Below are positions 16,517 through 24,459 of a DNA stretch of 49,561 nt, piece after piece. Below the pieces are notes generated by a model that was given only the letters and a program-made list of their open reading frames with translations, had not been told where the DNA came from and did not search any database. The stretch is taken from NCBI GenBank assembly GCA_029553375.1, contig JAKPCH010000022.1, forward strand, positions 1 through 49,561, read 5' to 3'. The position numbers were made by a program, and so were the translations under genes. Origin of the DNA: Deltaproteobacteria bacterium (lineage in GTDB: Bacteria; Desulfobacterota; Syntrophia; Syntrophales; UBA8958). The number at the start of each line of letters is the position of its first letter. The first letter of the stretch is position 1.

Positions 16517-17872
16517 ATGCCTAAGACCCACCTCGATCTCGGAGAGGGGCCGATCCTTCCCCTCCTTCTGAAGATGAGCTGGCCCTCCATGGCCGCCATG
16601 CTTTCCATGGCCGTCTACAATCTCATGGACACCCTGTGGCTCTCCCGTGTCAGCCCCCACGCCATCGCCGCCTTCACCGTGACCTTCCCCATCCAGATGA
16701 TCATGGCGGCCATCGGGATCGGGACGGGGGTCGGGGCCGGTTCCTTCGCCGCGCGTATGTTCGGCGCCCAAGAGACGGACAAGGCCAGGGAAACGGCGGG
16801 CCAAGTCGTCTTTCTCTCCGCCTCGAGCGGCCTGGCCATGATCTTGCTCGTTGCGGCGGCCGGGGGGGATTTGTTGCGCCTCTTCGGGGCCCGGGGGGAG
16901 TCCCTCGCCCTGGCCTCGACCTATCTGTCCGTCGTCGTCTTGGGGGCCCCCTTCCTCATGTTCATGATGATGAGCAACAACCTCCTCCGGGCGGAAGGTA
17001 GACCCAACCTCTCCATGTACGCCATTTTGACCTTCGCCGTCTCCGGCCTTATCCTGGACCCCCTGCTGATCTTCGGCATCGGCCCCTTTCCCCGGATGGG
17101 GATCGTGGGTGCCGCCTGTTCGGCCATTGTCGGTCAGGTCTCGGCCTGCCTCCTCTCGGCGTATTTCATCCTCCAGAGGGCCTCACGTTACGCCCTCGAG
17201 CCGCGCCATCTCATCCCCAAAACGGACATCATCCGGTCCATCTATCAGACGGGCTTTCCCTCCGTCCTCATGAACCTCATCGTCAGCGTGGTCATCATGG
17301 TCTACACGATGATCCTCTCCGAGTTCGGCCACCTGGCCCTGGCCGCCCTGGGGATCTGTTTTCGGATCAACGGCCTCGCCCTCATGGTCATCTTCGGTAT
17401 CGGTCACGGCGTGATGCCCCTGGTGGGATTCAATTACGGGGCCCGCCAATACGACCGTCTCAAGGAGACGATCCATGTAGCCGTCCGCATCTCCGCCGTC
17501 TTCGCCGGTGTCAGCTCACTCGCCATCGTGGTCTTCGCCGTTCCCATCCTCGCCCTGTTCACCGATGATACCTCCCTGAGAGAGATCGGCGTTTCTGCCC
17601 TACGCCTCTACGTGGCCCTCCTCGTCCTTGTGGGCCCTACTGTGGTGTGGATCAACCTCTTCATCGGCCTGGGCAAGGGAGTCGCCTCCATGTGGCTGAT
17701 GCTTGTAAGAGACCTTTTTTTTCTCGTCCCCGCCCTCTATCTCTTCAAGGGCCTCTTCGGCCTCACGGGGGTCTGGATGGCCCAGCCCTTTTCCACCCTC
17801 CTGGCCTTCTTCCTCATCCGTTATTGGGCCGAGAGGGAAATGAGGACCATGACGCGGGAAAGGGCCCCGTGA
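16517..17872 (+). CDS. MATE family multidrug/sodium antiporter
   Basis: 451 residues, ATG at 16517; no strong ribosome site precedes it, but length and N-terminus fit the family. The 12 hydrophobic segments fall in two homologous halves: first half with ILPLLLKMSWPSMAAMLSMAVYNLMDTLWLS and IGIGTGVGAGSFAARMFGA, second half with GFPSVLMNLIVSVVIMVYTMIL and GIGHGVMPLVGFNYGARQYDRLKET. The GAxxxARxxGA-type loop and the P-x-GFNYGA motif are typical of NorM/DinF-like transporters. It would expel cationic compounds in exchange for sodium or protons at the inner membrane. The gene stands alone and ends in a strong hairpin. Confidence 0.92.
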   Translation: MPKTHLDLGEGPILPLLLKMSWPSMAAMLSMAVYNLMDTLWLSRVSPHAIAAFTVTFPIQMIMAAIGIGTGVGAGSFAARMFGAQETDKARETAGQVVFLSASSGLAMILLVAAAGGDLLRLFGARGESLALASTYLSVVVLGAPFLMFMMMSNNLLRAEGRPNLSMYAILTFAVSGLILDPLLIFGIGPFPRMGIVGAACSAIVGQVSACLLSAYFILQRASRYALEPRHLIPKTDIIRSIYQTGFPSVLMNLIVSVVIMVYTMILSEFGHLALAALGICFRINGLALMVIFGIGHGVMPLVGFNYGARQYDRLKETIHVAVRISAVFAGVSSLAIVVFAVPILALFTDDTSLREIGVSALRLYVALLVLVGPTVVWINLFIGLGKGVASMWLMLVRDLFFLVPALYLFKGLFGLTGVWMAQPFSTLLAFFLIRYWAEREMRTMTRERAP

Positions 17873-17878
17873 AATGCA

Positions 17879-17913
17879 CGAGGCCCCGCTACCCGGGGGG
17901 GTGCGGGGCCTCG
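17879..17913. terminator. Hairpin between convergent MATE and cold-shock genes
   Basis: CGAGGCCCCGC (17879-17889) pairs perfectly with GCGGGGCCTCG (17903-17913) across a 13-nt loop, 6 nt after the MATE stop and 19 nt after the cold-shock stop. There is no T-run on either side, so termination may depend on the very stable 11-bp stem; it can serve both directions. Confidence 0.65.
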
Positions 17914-17932
17914 CAAAGATGATTGCCCGTGA

Positions 17933-18133
17933 TCAGAGGGGACGTACTTTGGCCGCCGCCGGTCCCTTCTTGCCCTCCTCGATCTCGAAACTGATCCGCT
18001 GTCCCTGGACGAGGGTCCTGAAGCCCTGCCCCTGGATGGCCGTGTAATGGACAAAAACGTCGCCCCCCTCATCACTCTCGATGAAGCCGAAACCCTTCTT
18101 TTCGTTGAACCACTTCACCTTGCCTTCCGCCAA
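17933..18133 (-). CDS. Cold-shock domain protein (CspA family)
   Basis: 66 residues, complete five-stranded OB fold: [20 protein letters not shown] with RNP1 KGFGFI, then RNP2 DVFVHY, ending [17 protein letters not shown]. The first codon is TTG (18131-18133), directly after GGAGGGAAGGAG; no ATG or GTG lies nearby in frame. These proteins bind single-stranded RNA or DNA and melt RNA structure. The 198 bp between this gene and the upstream oppF stop must hold its promoter and 5' leader. A possible TTGATT/TTAATC pair lies in 18297-18324. That region contains GC-rich stretches and a poly-A/T tract close to the ribosome site, as in leaders that fold differently with temperature, but I see no defined element. 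Confidence 0.93.
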   Translation of the reverse strand: MAEGKVKWFNEKKGFGFIESDEGGDVFVHYTAIQGQGFRTLVQGQRISFEIEEGKKGPAAAKVRPL

Positions 18134-18331
18134 TTCTCCTTCCCTCCTTTCAGGATAATAAAAAAACCATGACCGCTCGACCCCCCCGGGCCAACCGCCA
18201 TGGTCAAAATATCATCGCAAAAAGGTGCAACCGCCGCTTCCGACCCGTTCCCCAAAAGTATCACGGCAACGGGCGATATCCATTTTCGAAGGCGATTAAC
18301 ACATACCTGAAGTCGAATCAAGTTTTTTTCT

Positions 18332-19312
18332 TCACGAAGGAACGCGGTGACAGGCAACGAAATGTCCCGGTGTCACCTCGTTCATGGTCGGTTCGTCACG
18401 CCGGCAGATATCCATCCTCAGGGGGCAGCGGCTGAGGAAACGACAGGGCGTGTCGGCGCCGGGCAAAGGTTCCGATGATGGATAAGTATCGGCCATGGGT
18501 GTCTTTTTCCGCTTCCGGGGGTCAGGGACGGGCACCGCCTCGAGGAGGAGCCGCGTGTAGGGATGGCAGGGCCGGGCAAAGAGCTCTTCGTTCGAAGCCG
18601 CCTCCACGACCTTCCCCAGGTACATGACCACGACCCGGTCACTCATGAAACGCACGACGCCTATATCGTGGGAAATGAAGAGATAGGCCAGGGAGAAGGC
18701 GCGCTGGAGATCCTTCATGAGGTTGAGGATCTGGGCCTGGATGGAGACATCGAGGGCGGAGACGGGCTCGTCGGCCACGATGAGGGAAGGTTGGAGGACC
18801 AATGCCCGGGCGATGCAGATGCGCTGGCGCTGGCCGCCGCTGAATTCGTGGGGATACCGGTCCAGGACGTCTCTCGGCAGGCCCACGGCGTCCATGACCT
18901 CCATGACCCGCCGCCGCCGCTCGGCCCGGTCCTTCACGCCGTGGACGATCAAGGGTTCCTCGATGGTCCCGCCCGTCGTCCTCCGTGGGTTAAGGGAGGC
19001 GAAGGGGTCCTGGAAGACGATCTGCACCTCCCTCCGATAGGCCTTCAGTTCCTCCTTGGTGAAGGAGAAGATGTCACGGCCCCGAAAGAGGACCTCCCCG
19101 GCCGTGGGCTCTTCCAGACGGGCCACGATCCTTCCCAGGGTCGTTTTTCCACAGCCGCTCTCACCCACGACGCCCACCGTCTCCCCCTCCGCCACCTCCA
19201 TGGTCACGCCGTCGAGGGCCCGTATGACGACCTTTTTCGCCGCGAAGGGGTTCGAGGTCACGGTGAAGACCTTCTCCAGGTCTCTCACCTCCAAAAGAGA
19301 TGATGCCTCCAT
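18332..19312 (-). CDS. Peptide ABC transporter ATPase, OppF/DppF type
   Basis: 326 residues. Walker [11 protein letters not shown]-loop VFQDPFASLNP, signature EFSGGQRQR, Walker B LIVADEPVSALD and switch ISHDIG are all intact. The C-terminal oligopeptide/dipeptide domain has four cysteines (CRFLSRC, DIC, AC), the pattern thought to bind an iron-sulfur cluster in this family. HPYTRLLLEAVPVPDP is the usual OppF tail entry. It starts 3 nt after the oppD stop and should heterodimerise with OppD at an inner-membrane permease, but no permease or binding-protein gene is nearby. An ABC exporter role with an unlinked membrane pair cannot be excluded. Confidence 0.92.
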   Translation of the reverse strand: MEASSLLEVRDLEKVFTVTSNPFAAKKVVIRALDGVTMEVAEGETVGVVGESGCGKTTLGRIVARLEEPTAGEVLFRGRDIFSFTKEELKAYRREVQIVFQDPFASLNPRRTTGGTIEEPLIVHGVKDRAERRRRVMEVMDAVGLPRDVLDRYPHEFSGGQRQRICIARALVLQPSLIVADEPVSALDVSIQAQILNLMKDLQRAFSLAYLFISHDIGVVRFMSDRVVVMYLGKVVEAASNEELFARPCHPYTRLLLEAVPVPDPRKRKKTPMADTYPSSEPLPGADTPCRFLSRCPLRMDICRRDEPTMNEVTPGHFVACHRVPS

Positions 19313-19315
19313 GAC

Positions 19316-20293
19316 CTATGGGGCCCTCCGGCAACGGACGTAATGACCGTCCCCACAGGGGGAAAGGGCCAGGGGAAAATCGCGGCAGCCTTCGTCGGCC
19401 CAGGGGCAACGCTCCAGAAAACGGCACCCCTTCAGGTCAGCGGAGAAATAAGTGGGTACCGTACCCCCGATGCCTTTGAGACGTTCGTCTTTTCCCGGGA
19501 GGCGGTCGACGGGGGGGATGGAGGACAAAAGGCCGATCGTGTAGGGGTGCATCGGTCGGGAGAAGATGGCCTCCACGGGCCCTTCCTCGACGATCTGTCC
19601 CGCGTACATGACCGCGACCCGCCGGGCCGTCTGGGCGACGACGCCCAGGTCGTGGGTGATGAGGACGACGGCCGTTCCCGTCTCCTCTTGGAGGTTCTCC
19701 AATAGGGCGAGGATCTGGGCCTGGACGGTCACATCCAGGGCCGTCGTCGGCTCGTCCGCCAGAAGAAGGCGGGGCCTACAGGCGAGGGCCATGGCGATCA
19801 TGACCCGCTGGCGCTGTCCGCCGCTGAGCTGGTGGGGGTAGTCCCGGACACGCTTCCGGGCGTCGGGTATCCCCACGCGGGCCAAGAGTTCCACGGTCAT
19901 TTCCCCGGCCTCCCTGGCCCCCATCCGCCGGTGGAGGGTCAAGACCTCGGCGATCTGGTCCCCGACGGTGAAAACGGGGTTCAGGGAGTTCATGGGTTCC
20001 TGGAAGATCATGGAGATCTCCCTGCCCCGGAGGGTCCTCATGGCCTCCTCGTCGAGGCCCAGGAGATCGACGCCGTCGAAGACGATCTCCCCCGCGACGA
20101 TCCGGCCCGCCGGCCGCGGGACGAGGCGGAGAATGGACAGGGCTAAAACGGTCTTGCCGCACCCCGACTCACCCACCACCCCCAGGGTCTCTCCCTTTTC
20201 CACCTCGAGATCGATGCCTGCCAAGGCCCAGACGGTACCCCATGTCGTCTCGAAACAGGTCCTGAGATTGCGGATCGTCAGGAGGGGGACCAT
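19316..20293 (-). CDS. Peptide ABC transporter ATPase, OppD/DppD type
   Basis: 325 residues; ATG at 20293 with TGAGG 8 nt upstream. Walker [10 protein letters not shown]-loop [11 protein letters not shown], signature QLSGGQRQR, Walker [13 protein letters not shown] and switch ITHDLGVV are intact. The C-terminal domain has [12 protein letters not shown] and a four-Cys cluster pattern (CRFLERC, GC, RC). It sits between pepA (9 nt upstream) and oppF (3 nt downstream). Together the three suggest import of peptides followed by hydrolysis. Membrane subunits must be encoded elsewhere. Confidence 0.92.
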   Translation of the reverse strand: MVPLLTIRNLRTCFETTWGTVWALAGIDLEVEKGETLGVVGESGCGKTVLALSILRLVPRPAGRIVAGEIVFDGVDLLGLDEEAMRTLRGREISMIFQEPMNSLNPVFTVGDQIAEVLTLHRRMGAREAGEMTVELLARVGIPDARKRVRDYPHQLSGGQRQRVMIAMALACRPRLLLADEPTTALDVTVQAQILALLENLQEETGTAVVLITHDLGVVAQTARRVAVMYAGQIVEEGPVEAIFSRPMHPYTIGLLSSIPPVDRLPGKDERLKGIGGTVPTYFSADLKGCRFLERCPWADEGCRDFPLALSPCGDGHYVRCRRAP

Positions 20294-20302
20294 GGGGAGA
20301 CC

Positions 20303-21805
20303 TCAGGGTGAGAAAAGGGCGAGAAATTCCACCAAGAGACGAACGCCGATGCCCGAGGCCCCCTTGGGGATGTAGGGTCGGTCCTTGGTCAGCCAGGCCG
20401 GGCCGGCGATGTCGAGGTGGACCCAAGGATAGTCCCCCACGAACTGCTTGAGGAAGGCCGCGGCGGTTATGGCCCCCCCGTAGCGACCGGCGGAGTTCTT
20501 CACATCGGCGACGTCGCTCTTTATCAGCTCCTCGTATTCCCTCCAGAGGGGGAGTTCCCAGACCCTCTCGCCCGTCCTCTCGGAGGCCGCCCGCATCTTT
20601 CCCTTGAGACCCTCGTCCGTGCCCATCATGCCGATGGCGATATCCCCCAGGGCCACGATACAGGCCCCCGTCAGGGTGGCGATGTCGACGACGGCCGCCG
20701 GTTTCAGGGTCTGGGCATAGGCCAGGGCGTCGGCGAGGATGAGACGGCCCTCGGCGTCCGTGTTAACGACCTCGATGGTCTTGCCCGCCAGAGAGGTGAG
20801 GACGTCACCCGGTTTGAGGGCGTTTCCGCCCGGGAGGTTCTCCGTGGTCGGGCAGAGACCCACGATATTCAGGGGCAAAGACAGGTCGGCGGCGGCCCGG
20901 AGAGTCCCCATGACGGCGGCGGCCCCGGCCATGTCCGACTTCATCTCGTCCATCTTCTCCGCCGGTTTCAGGGAGATACCGCCGCTGTCGAAGGTCAGGC
21001 CCTTACCCACGAGGACCACAGGCGGATCCTTCCTCTTTCCGCCTGTATACTTGAGGATGATGAAGCGCGGTGGTTGGGCGCTTCCCTTGGCTACCCCCAA
21101 AAGGGCGTTCATGCCCCGTTTCGCCATCTCCTTCTCATCCATGACCTGGACGCCGAGGCCCTTCCTGCCCTTGGCGAGGCCGACTGCCGCCGCGGCGAGG
21201 TCCCTCGGCGTCAGGTGATTGGCGGGGGTCGAGACGAGATCGCGGGCGAAGACAACGGCGTCGCAGATCACGTCGGCCCGTTCCACCGCCGAGACCAGTT
21301 CCTTGGGCGGGTTCTTCGCGCCCGTCGTGATGGTGAAGCCTTCCAGGTCGTGCCGTTCCTCTTTGTTTTGGGTCTTGAAACGGTCAAAGGTATAGAGGCC
21401 CAGACGCACCCCTTCGACGGCCGCCCCTGCCGCCTCCGCCAGGGGGGCGTCAAAGAAACCCTCCTCGGCCTCCCACGCCACGGTCGAGAGACGCAGGTTC
21501 CGGGCCTCCCGGGCCGCCGCGGCGAAGGCGCCCCGGACGGCCTCCGCCTCCTGTTCTCCCCGCTTGCCCAAACCTGTCAGGATGAGACGTCGGCTACGGA
21601 GGCCTACATCCGGATAGAGGACCGCCGTCTTGCCCCGTTTGCCCCTGAAATCCCCCGCCTTCAGGACGGCCCCGACGGCCCCCGACGTTGCCTCGTCGAG
21701 GATCCCGGCGGCGCCCCTAAGTTCCTTCTCGTCCTCGTAAATGGGTAAGATCAGGGCGTCCGCCTGCGTTTCGACGCTTGAGCCCCGAGAAACTGAGATC
21801 TTCAT
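20303..21805 (-). CDS. pepA: Leucyl aminopeptidase (M17, PepA)
   Basis: 500 residues from ATG at 21805 (GAGGTGCC upstream). The frame continues upstream through the tRNA genes, but that part cannot be coding. The N-terminal macro-like domain (~1-170) is followed by the M17 catalytic domain with KGLTFDSGGISLKP, DMAGAAAV and the family signature NTDAEGRL, giving the two-zinc site with its Lys and Arg. Cytoplasmic hexamer that releases N-terminal amino acids from peptides. In some bacteria PepA also binds DNA at carAB and cer. First of three genes with oppD and oppF. Its ATG is only 17 nt from the end of a strong terminator for the tRNA genes upstream, so its promoter is unclear. Confidence 0.95.
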   Translation of the reverse strand: MKISVSRGSSVETQADALILPIYEDEKELRGAAGILDEATSGAVGAVLKAGDFRGKRGKTAVLYPDVGLRSRRLILTGLGKRGEQEAEAVRGAFAAAAREARNLRLSTVAWEAEEGFFDAPLAEAAGAAVEGVRLGLYTFDRFKTQNKEERHDLEGFTITTGAKNPPKELVSAVERADVICDAVVFARDLVSTPANHLTPRDLAAAAVGLAKGRKGLGVQVMDEKEMAKRGMNALLGVAKGSAQPPRFIILKYTGGKRKDPPVVLVGKGLTFDSGGISLKPAEKMDEMKSDMAGAAAVMGTLRAAADLSLPLNIVGLCPTTENLPGGNALKPGDVLTSLAGKTIEVVNTDAEGRLILADALAYAQTLKPAAVVDIATLTGACIVALGDIAIGMMGTDEGLKGKMRAASERTGERVWELPLWREYEELIKSDVADVKNSAGRYGGAITAAAFLKQFVGDYPWVHLDIAGPAWLTKDRPYIPKGASGIGVRLLVEFLALFSP

Positions 21806-21822
21806 GGTCGGCACCTCGGATG

Positions 21823-21857
21823 AAAAAAAAGGATTATTCCCCGGGGGGATAATCCTT
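21823..21857 (-). terminator. Intrinsic terminator after the tRNA genes
   Basis: On the minus strand AAGGATTATCCCC (from 21857) pairs with GGGGAATAATCCTT (one extra A as a bulge) and is followed at once by eight T residues. It lies 15 nt after the CCA of tRNA-Cys and ends just before the pepA ribosome site. Confidence 0.9.
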
Positions 21858-21872
21858 CTCGCTTCTTTATGA

Positions 21873-21948
21873 TGGAGGCGGCAACCGGATTCGAACCGGT
21901 GAATAACGGTTTTGCAGACCGCTGCCTTAGCCACTTGGCTATGCCGCC
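21873..21948 (-). tRNA. tRNA-Cys (GCA)
   Basis: The minus strand folds as a full cloverleaf: acceptor GGCGGCA pairing with TGCCGCC, D-arm AGCCAAGTGGCTAAGGC, anticodon loop CTGCAAA (anticodon GCA), T-arm CCGGTTCGAATCCGG, discriminator T, and an encoded CCA (21873-21875). 76 nt with CCA, 9 nt after tRNA-Gly in the same transcript. Confidence 0.97.
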
Positions 21949-21957
21949 GTTTCTTCC

Positions 21958-22032
21958 TGGAGCGGGCGAACGGATTTGAACCGTCGACGTCCACCTTGGC
22001 AAGGTGGCACTCTACCGCTGAGTTACGCCCGC
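21958..22032 (-). tRNA. tRNA-Gly (GCC)
   Basis: The minus strand gives acceptor GCGGGCG pairing with CGCCCGC, D-arm AACTCAGCGGTAGAGT, anticodon loop TTGCCAA (anticodon GCC), T-arm ACGGTTCAAATCCGT, and an encoded TCCA end. 75 nt with CCA; first gene of the two-tRNA transcript. Confidence 0.97.
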
Positions 22033-22052
22033 TTTTGCTCGGTCAGGCCGTG

Positions 22053-22079
22053 ACTATAATATGCGGGCGTTTTTGTCAA
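22053..22079 (-). promoter_or_regulatory. Promoter of the tRNA-Gly/tRNA-Cys operon
   Basis: On the minus strand TTGACA (22074-22079) and TATAGT (22053-22058) with a 15-bp spacer. Predicted start is near 22046, about 14 nt before the mature tRNA-Gly 5' end. The -35 is perfect and the spacer short. Confidence 0.7.
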
Positions 22080-22096
22080 TAGAAAAAAGTCGCAAT

Positions 22097-22906
22097 TCAG
22101 CCTTGGCTACCGCCGGCGATGAGTCCCGCCAGTTCCACGACGGCGTCCATGTACTGGGTCATGCCGAGGGCGAAGATGTTGTTGTGGTTCGCCCCCTTGA
22201 TCTTGAGGAAGCGCTTCTCCTCGGCGCCGCTCGCCTCGTAGAGGGCCGCCCCCTCGGAACAGGCGATGATGTGGTCGAACTGGGCGTGGATGATCAAGGT
22301 CGGCTTCTTGAAGGAACGGATCTTCTCAGGGTGACGAAACAGATCCTCATCGGGCAGGGAAAGACCGCGGCTGTCGATCCCCAACAGGGAGAAGAGGGGT
22401 CCCACGTGGGCGAAGCCGCTCTCGATGATAAGGGCGTCACAGTAGGCGGGAAAACGGTGAACGATCTCCAGGGCCGGCGCCGACCCCAGGGATCTGCCCA
22501 TGACTATCAAGGGCCCCGTATAGCCTTCCGTGGCGAGCCACTCCCGGCAGAAGTCAAGAATGGGGCCGCAATCGGCCATCATCGCCGAGACGGTGGGTCT
22601 CCCCCCCGAACGCCCGTAACCCCGGTAATCCACGGGGAGGAAATTGAGTCCCCGGTCCATGAAAAAGGGGGCCAGGTCGTGATACTCCGAGGCGATTTCA
22701 CCGTTCCCGTGAAAGAAGAGGATCGTCGGGCGGTGAAGGGCCGAGGGGTGGAAGTAGGCCCCGAGCCTCACGTCTCCCTCCACCGGTATACTCAGGGGGA
22801 TGACCTTGCCGTTGGTCAGGGGGAGATTCCACTCGGGACGAGGGTAGAAGAGGCGCCCCAGGATCTCGGGGTGGTCGTAAGGGGTGTAGTCATGGTCACA
22901 ACTCAT
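22097..22906 (-). CDS. Alpha/beta hydrolase (BEM46/YqkD-like)
   Basis: 269 residues. Single alpha/beta-hydrolase domain: oxyanion strand ILFFHGNGEIASEY, VDYRGYGRSGGRP, nucleophile elbow GRSLGS, Asp in HAQFDHI and His near the C-terminus in KGANHNNIF. There is no signal peptide, so it is probably cytoplasmic. This branch (BEM46-like) has members with thioesterase or esterase activity, but the substrate cannot be read from sequence. It is the last gene of the long leftward operon, starting 11 nt after pgsA, and ends just before the tRNA promoter. Confidence 0.88.
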   Translation of the reverse strand: MSCDHDYTPYDHPEILGRLFYPRPEWNLPLTNGKVIPLSIPVEGDVRLGAYFHPSALHRPTILFFHGNGEIASEYHDLAPFFMDRGLNFLPVDYRGYGRSGGRPTVSAMMADCGPILDFCREWLATEGYTGPLIVMGRSLGSAPALEIVHRFPAYCDALIIESGFAHVGPLFSLLGIDSRGLSLPDEDLFRHPEKIRSFKKPTLIIHAQFDHIIACSEGAALYEASGAEEKRFLKIKGANHNNIFALGMTQYMDAVVELAGLIAGGSQG

Positions 22907-22917
22907 CTGGACGGTCT

Positions 22918-23526
22918 CTAGGACTCCTTTCTGACGATGATGCGGTAGAATTTGGCCAGGTAGTCGATACCTGAATAGATGCTGAGAAACAGGGCCAGGT
23001 AGAGAATCACCGTTCCCACGGCATGGGCGTCGGCCCCGAAGATGGGGTAGTGGATGATGAGGGCCGAGATGGCGAACACCTGGCAGAGGGTCTTCTGCTT
23101 GCCCAAACGGCTGGCGGGAATGGTAAAACCCTCCGCCTGGGCGATGCTGCGGATCCCGTCCACGACAAAATCCCTGATGACGATCAGGGCCACGACCCAG
23201 GCCTGGATGCGGCCGATGGGGATCATGAGGATCATGGCGGTGTTGAGGACGAGCTTGTCCGCGATGGGGTCCAGGAACTTCCCCATGGTGGTGACGATCC
23301 GGTAGCGCCGGGCCACGTAACCGTCGAGGAGGTCCGTGAAGGAGACGAGGATGAAGGTGACGGCGATGACGAGGCTCCAGGTCTGACCGGGCGCCGCGAG
23401 AAGAAAGAATAGAACGGGAATGATGCTCAACCTCGCCAGGGTGATGACGTTGGGGAGGTTGAAGACCCTCCGTTGGGCCTGGTCGAGGGGAAGGGTGTCG
23501 AAGTACCGCTTCAGGATCTCTATCAT
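22918..23526 (-). CDS. pgsA: CDP-diacylglycerol--glycerol-3-phosphate 3-phosphatidyltransferase
   Basis: 202 residues from ATG at 23526, overlapping the end of the transaldolase gene region by short spacing (stop at 23534). The CDP-alcohol phosphotransferase signature is complete: DGYVARRYRIVTTMGKFLDPIAD, matching D-G-x2-A-R-x8-G-x3-D-x3-D. About five hydrophobic helices surround it, and FNLPNVITLARLSIIPVLFF is the typical PgsA N-terminal helix. It makes phosphatidylglycerophosphate at the inner membrane. No pgpA phosphatase gene is adjacent. The N-terminal 20 residues before NLPN are slightly longer than usual. Confidence 0.92.
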   Translation of the reverse strand: MIEILKRYFDTLPLDQAQRRVFNLPNVITLARLSIIPVLFFLLAAPGQTWSLVIAVTFILVSFTDLLDGYVARRYRIVTTMGKFLDPIADKLVLNTAMILMIPIGRIQAWVVALIVIRDFVVDGIRSIAQAEGFTIPASRLGKQKTLCQVFAISALIIHYPIFGADAHAVGTVILYLALFLSIYSGIDYLAKFYRIIVRKES

Positions 23527-23533
23527 AGAGCCA

Positions 23534-24181
23534 TTACTTCTTCGGCACCTTCTCCCAATCGGCAAGGAACGCGGCCACGCCCTGGTCCGTGAGGGGGTGA
23601 CGGACCAGTTGGGTCAAGACCTTGAAGGGGATCGTGGCGATGTGGGCGCCCATGAGGGCCGCCCTGAGGACGTGGGAGGGATGGCGCACGCTGGCCACGA
23701 TCACCTCGGTGCTGAAACCGTAGCGCTCGTAGATCTCGAGGATCTGCTCCACCAGATCCATGCCGTCGTGACCGACGTCGTCGAGGCGGCCCACGAAGGG
23801 GCTGACGTACGCGGCGCCGGCCTTGGCCGCCAGGAGGGCCTGGAGGGGCGAAAAGACGAGGGTCTGGTTGACGGCGATCCCGGCGGCGGAAAGACGGCGC
23901 GTCGCCTCCAGGCCCTCCATCGTCATGGGGACCTTAACGACCACCTGTTTCCCCAGACGGGCAAGCCTCTTCCCTTCCTTGAACATCTCTTCGGCGGTGA
24001 GGCTGACGACCTCCAGGCTCACGGGTCCGTCCACGAGCTTCAGGATCTCTTTCACCACCTCCATGAAGGACCTCTTTTCCCGCGCCACGAGGGTGGGGTT
24101 GGTGGTCACCCCATCCACCAGGCCCAGTTTGAGACCTTCCTTGATCTCGTCGATGCTGGCCGTATCGATAAAGAATCTCAT
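23534..24181 (-). CDS. TalC/FSA-family transaldolase-like enzyme
   Basis: 215 residues; ATG at 24181 follows AGGAGG and overlaps the previous stop (ATGA). This is the small, decameric class of transaldolases: [31 protein letters not shown], Schiff-base Lys in VVVKVPMT, and [14 protein letters not shown]. At the two positions that separate fructose-6-phosphate aldolase (Gln59, Tyr131 in E. coli FsaA) from transaldolase (Glu, Phe), this protein has Glu in VSLEVVS and Phe in NQTLVFS. Transaldolase activity (sedoheptulose-7-P plus glyceraldehyde-3-P) is therefore the better guess, despite common naming as FSA. It serves the non-oxidative pentose phosphate pathway in the cytoplasm. Residue comparison is from memory. 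Confidence 0.88.
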   Translation of the reverse strand: MRFFIDTASIDEIKEGLKLGLVDGVTTNPTLVAREKRSFMEVVKEILKLVDGPVSLEVVSLTAEEMFKEGKRLARLGKQVVVKVPMTMEGLEATRRLSAAGIAVNQTLVFSPLQALLAAKAGAAYVSPFVGRLDDVGHDGMDLVEQILEIYERYGFSTEVIVASVRHPSHVLRAALMGAHIATIPFKVLTQLVRHPLTDQGVAAFLADWEKVPKK

Positions 24182-24459
24182 GGTGCCTCCTGGCTCGATC
24201 TTTTTTGCCTCCGATAGTCGTCCAGACACTTCCTGCTGCAGAAGTAAAGGGTCCTTCCATCCACCTCGAGGCTGTGGGCCGCGCTCAAGGGGATATAGGT
24301 GTGACACTGGGGATCCTCCACCAGGTCCTCGCCCTGGAGACTGGCCGGGTTGCCCCCCGAAAGTGGTCTCGTCACCCGGCCGGAATCGGAGAAGAGGAGA
24401 CGGGCCAGCCGGTAGAGGATATAGAAGATGACGGCGGCGACGATGGCCCGGATCAGCAT
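24178..24459 (-). CDS. Small membrane protein with Cys-pair domain (PP0621-like)
   Basis: 93 residues from ATG at 24459, overlapping folK upstream and the transaldolase start downstream. An N-terminal membrane helix ([22 protein letters not shown]) is followed by a charged linker and a compact cysteine region, [36 protein letters not shown]. The region resembles TRASH/YHS metal-binding knuckles and the PP0621 family. The Cys set is C-x(n)-C-x3-C, one short of a four-Cys zinc site, with His as a possible fourth ligand. Function unknown; the overlaps at both ends support it as a real gene. Confidence 0.75.
   Translation of the reverse strand: MLIRAIVAAVIFYILYRLARLLFSDSGRVTRPLSGGNPASLQGEDLVEDPQCHTYIPLSAAHSLEVDGRTLYFCSRKCLDDYRRQKRSSQEAP

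Noticed and set aside
21805-21994. Upstream in-frame extension of pepA by 63 codons.
   Set aside because: It reads through tRNA-Cys, part of tRNA-Gly and the terminator; the PepA N-terminus begins at the ATG at 21805.
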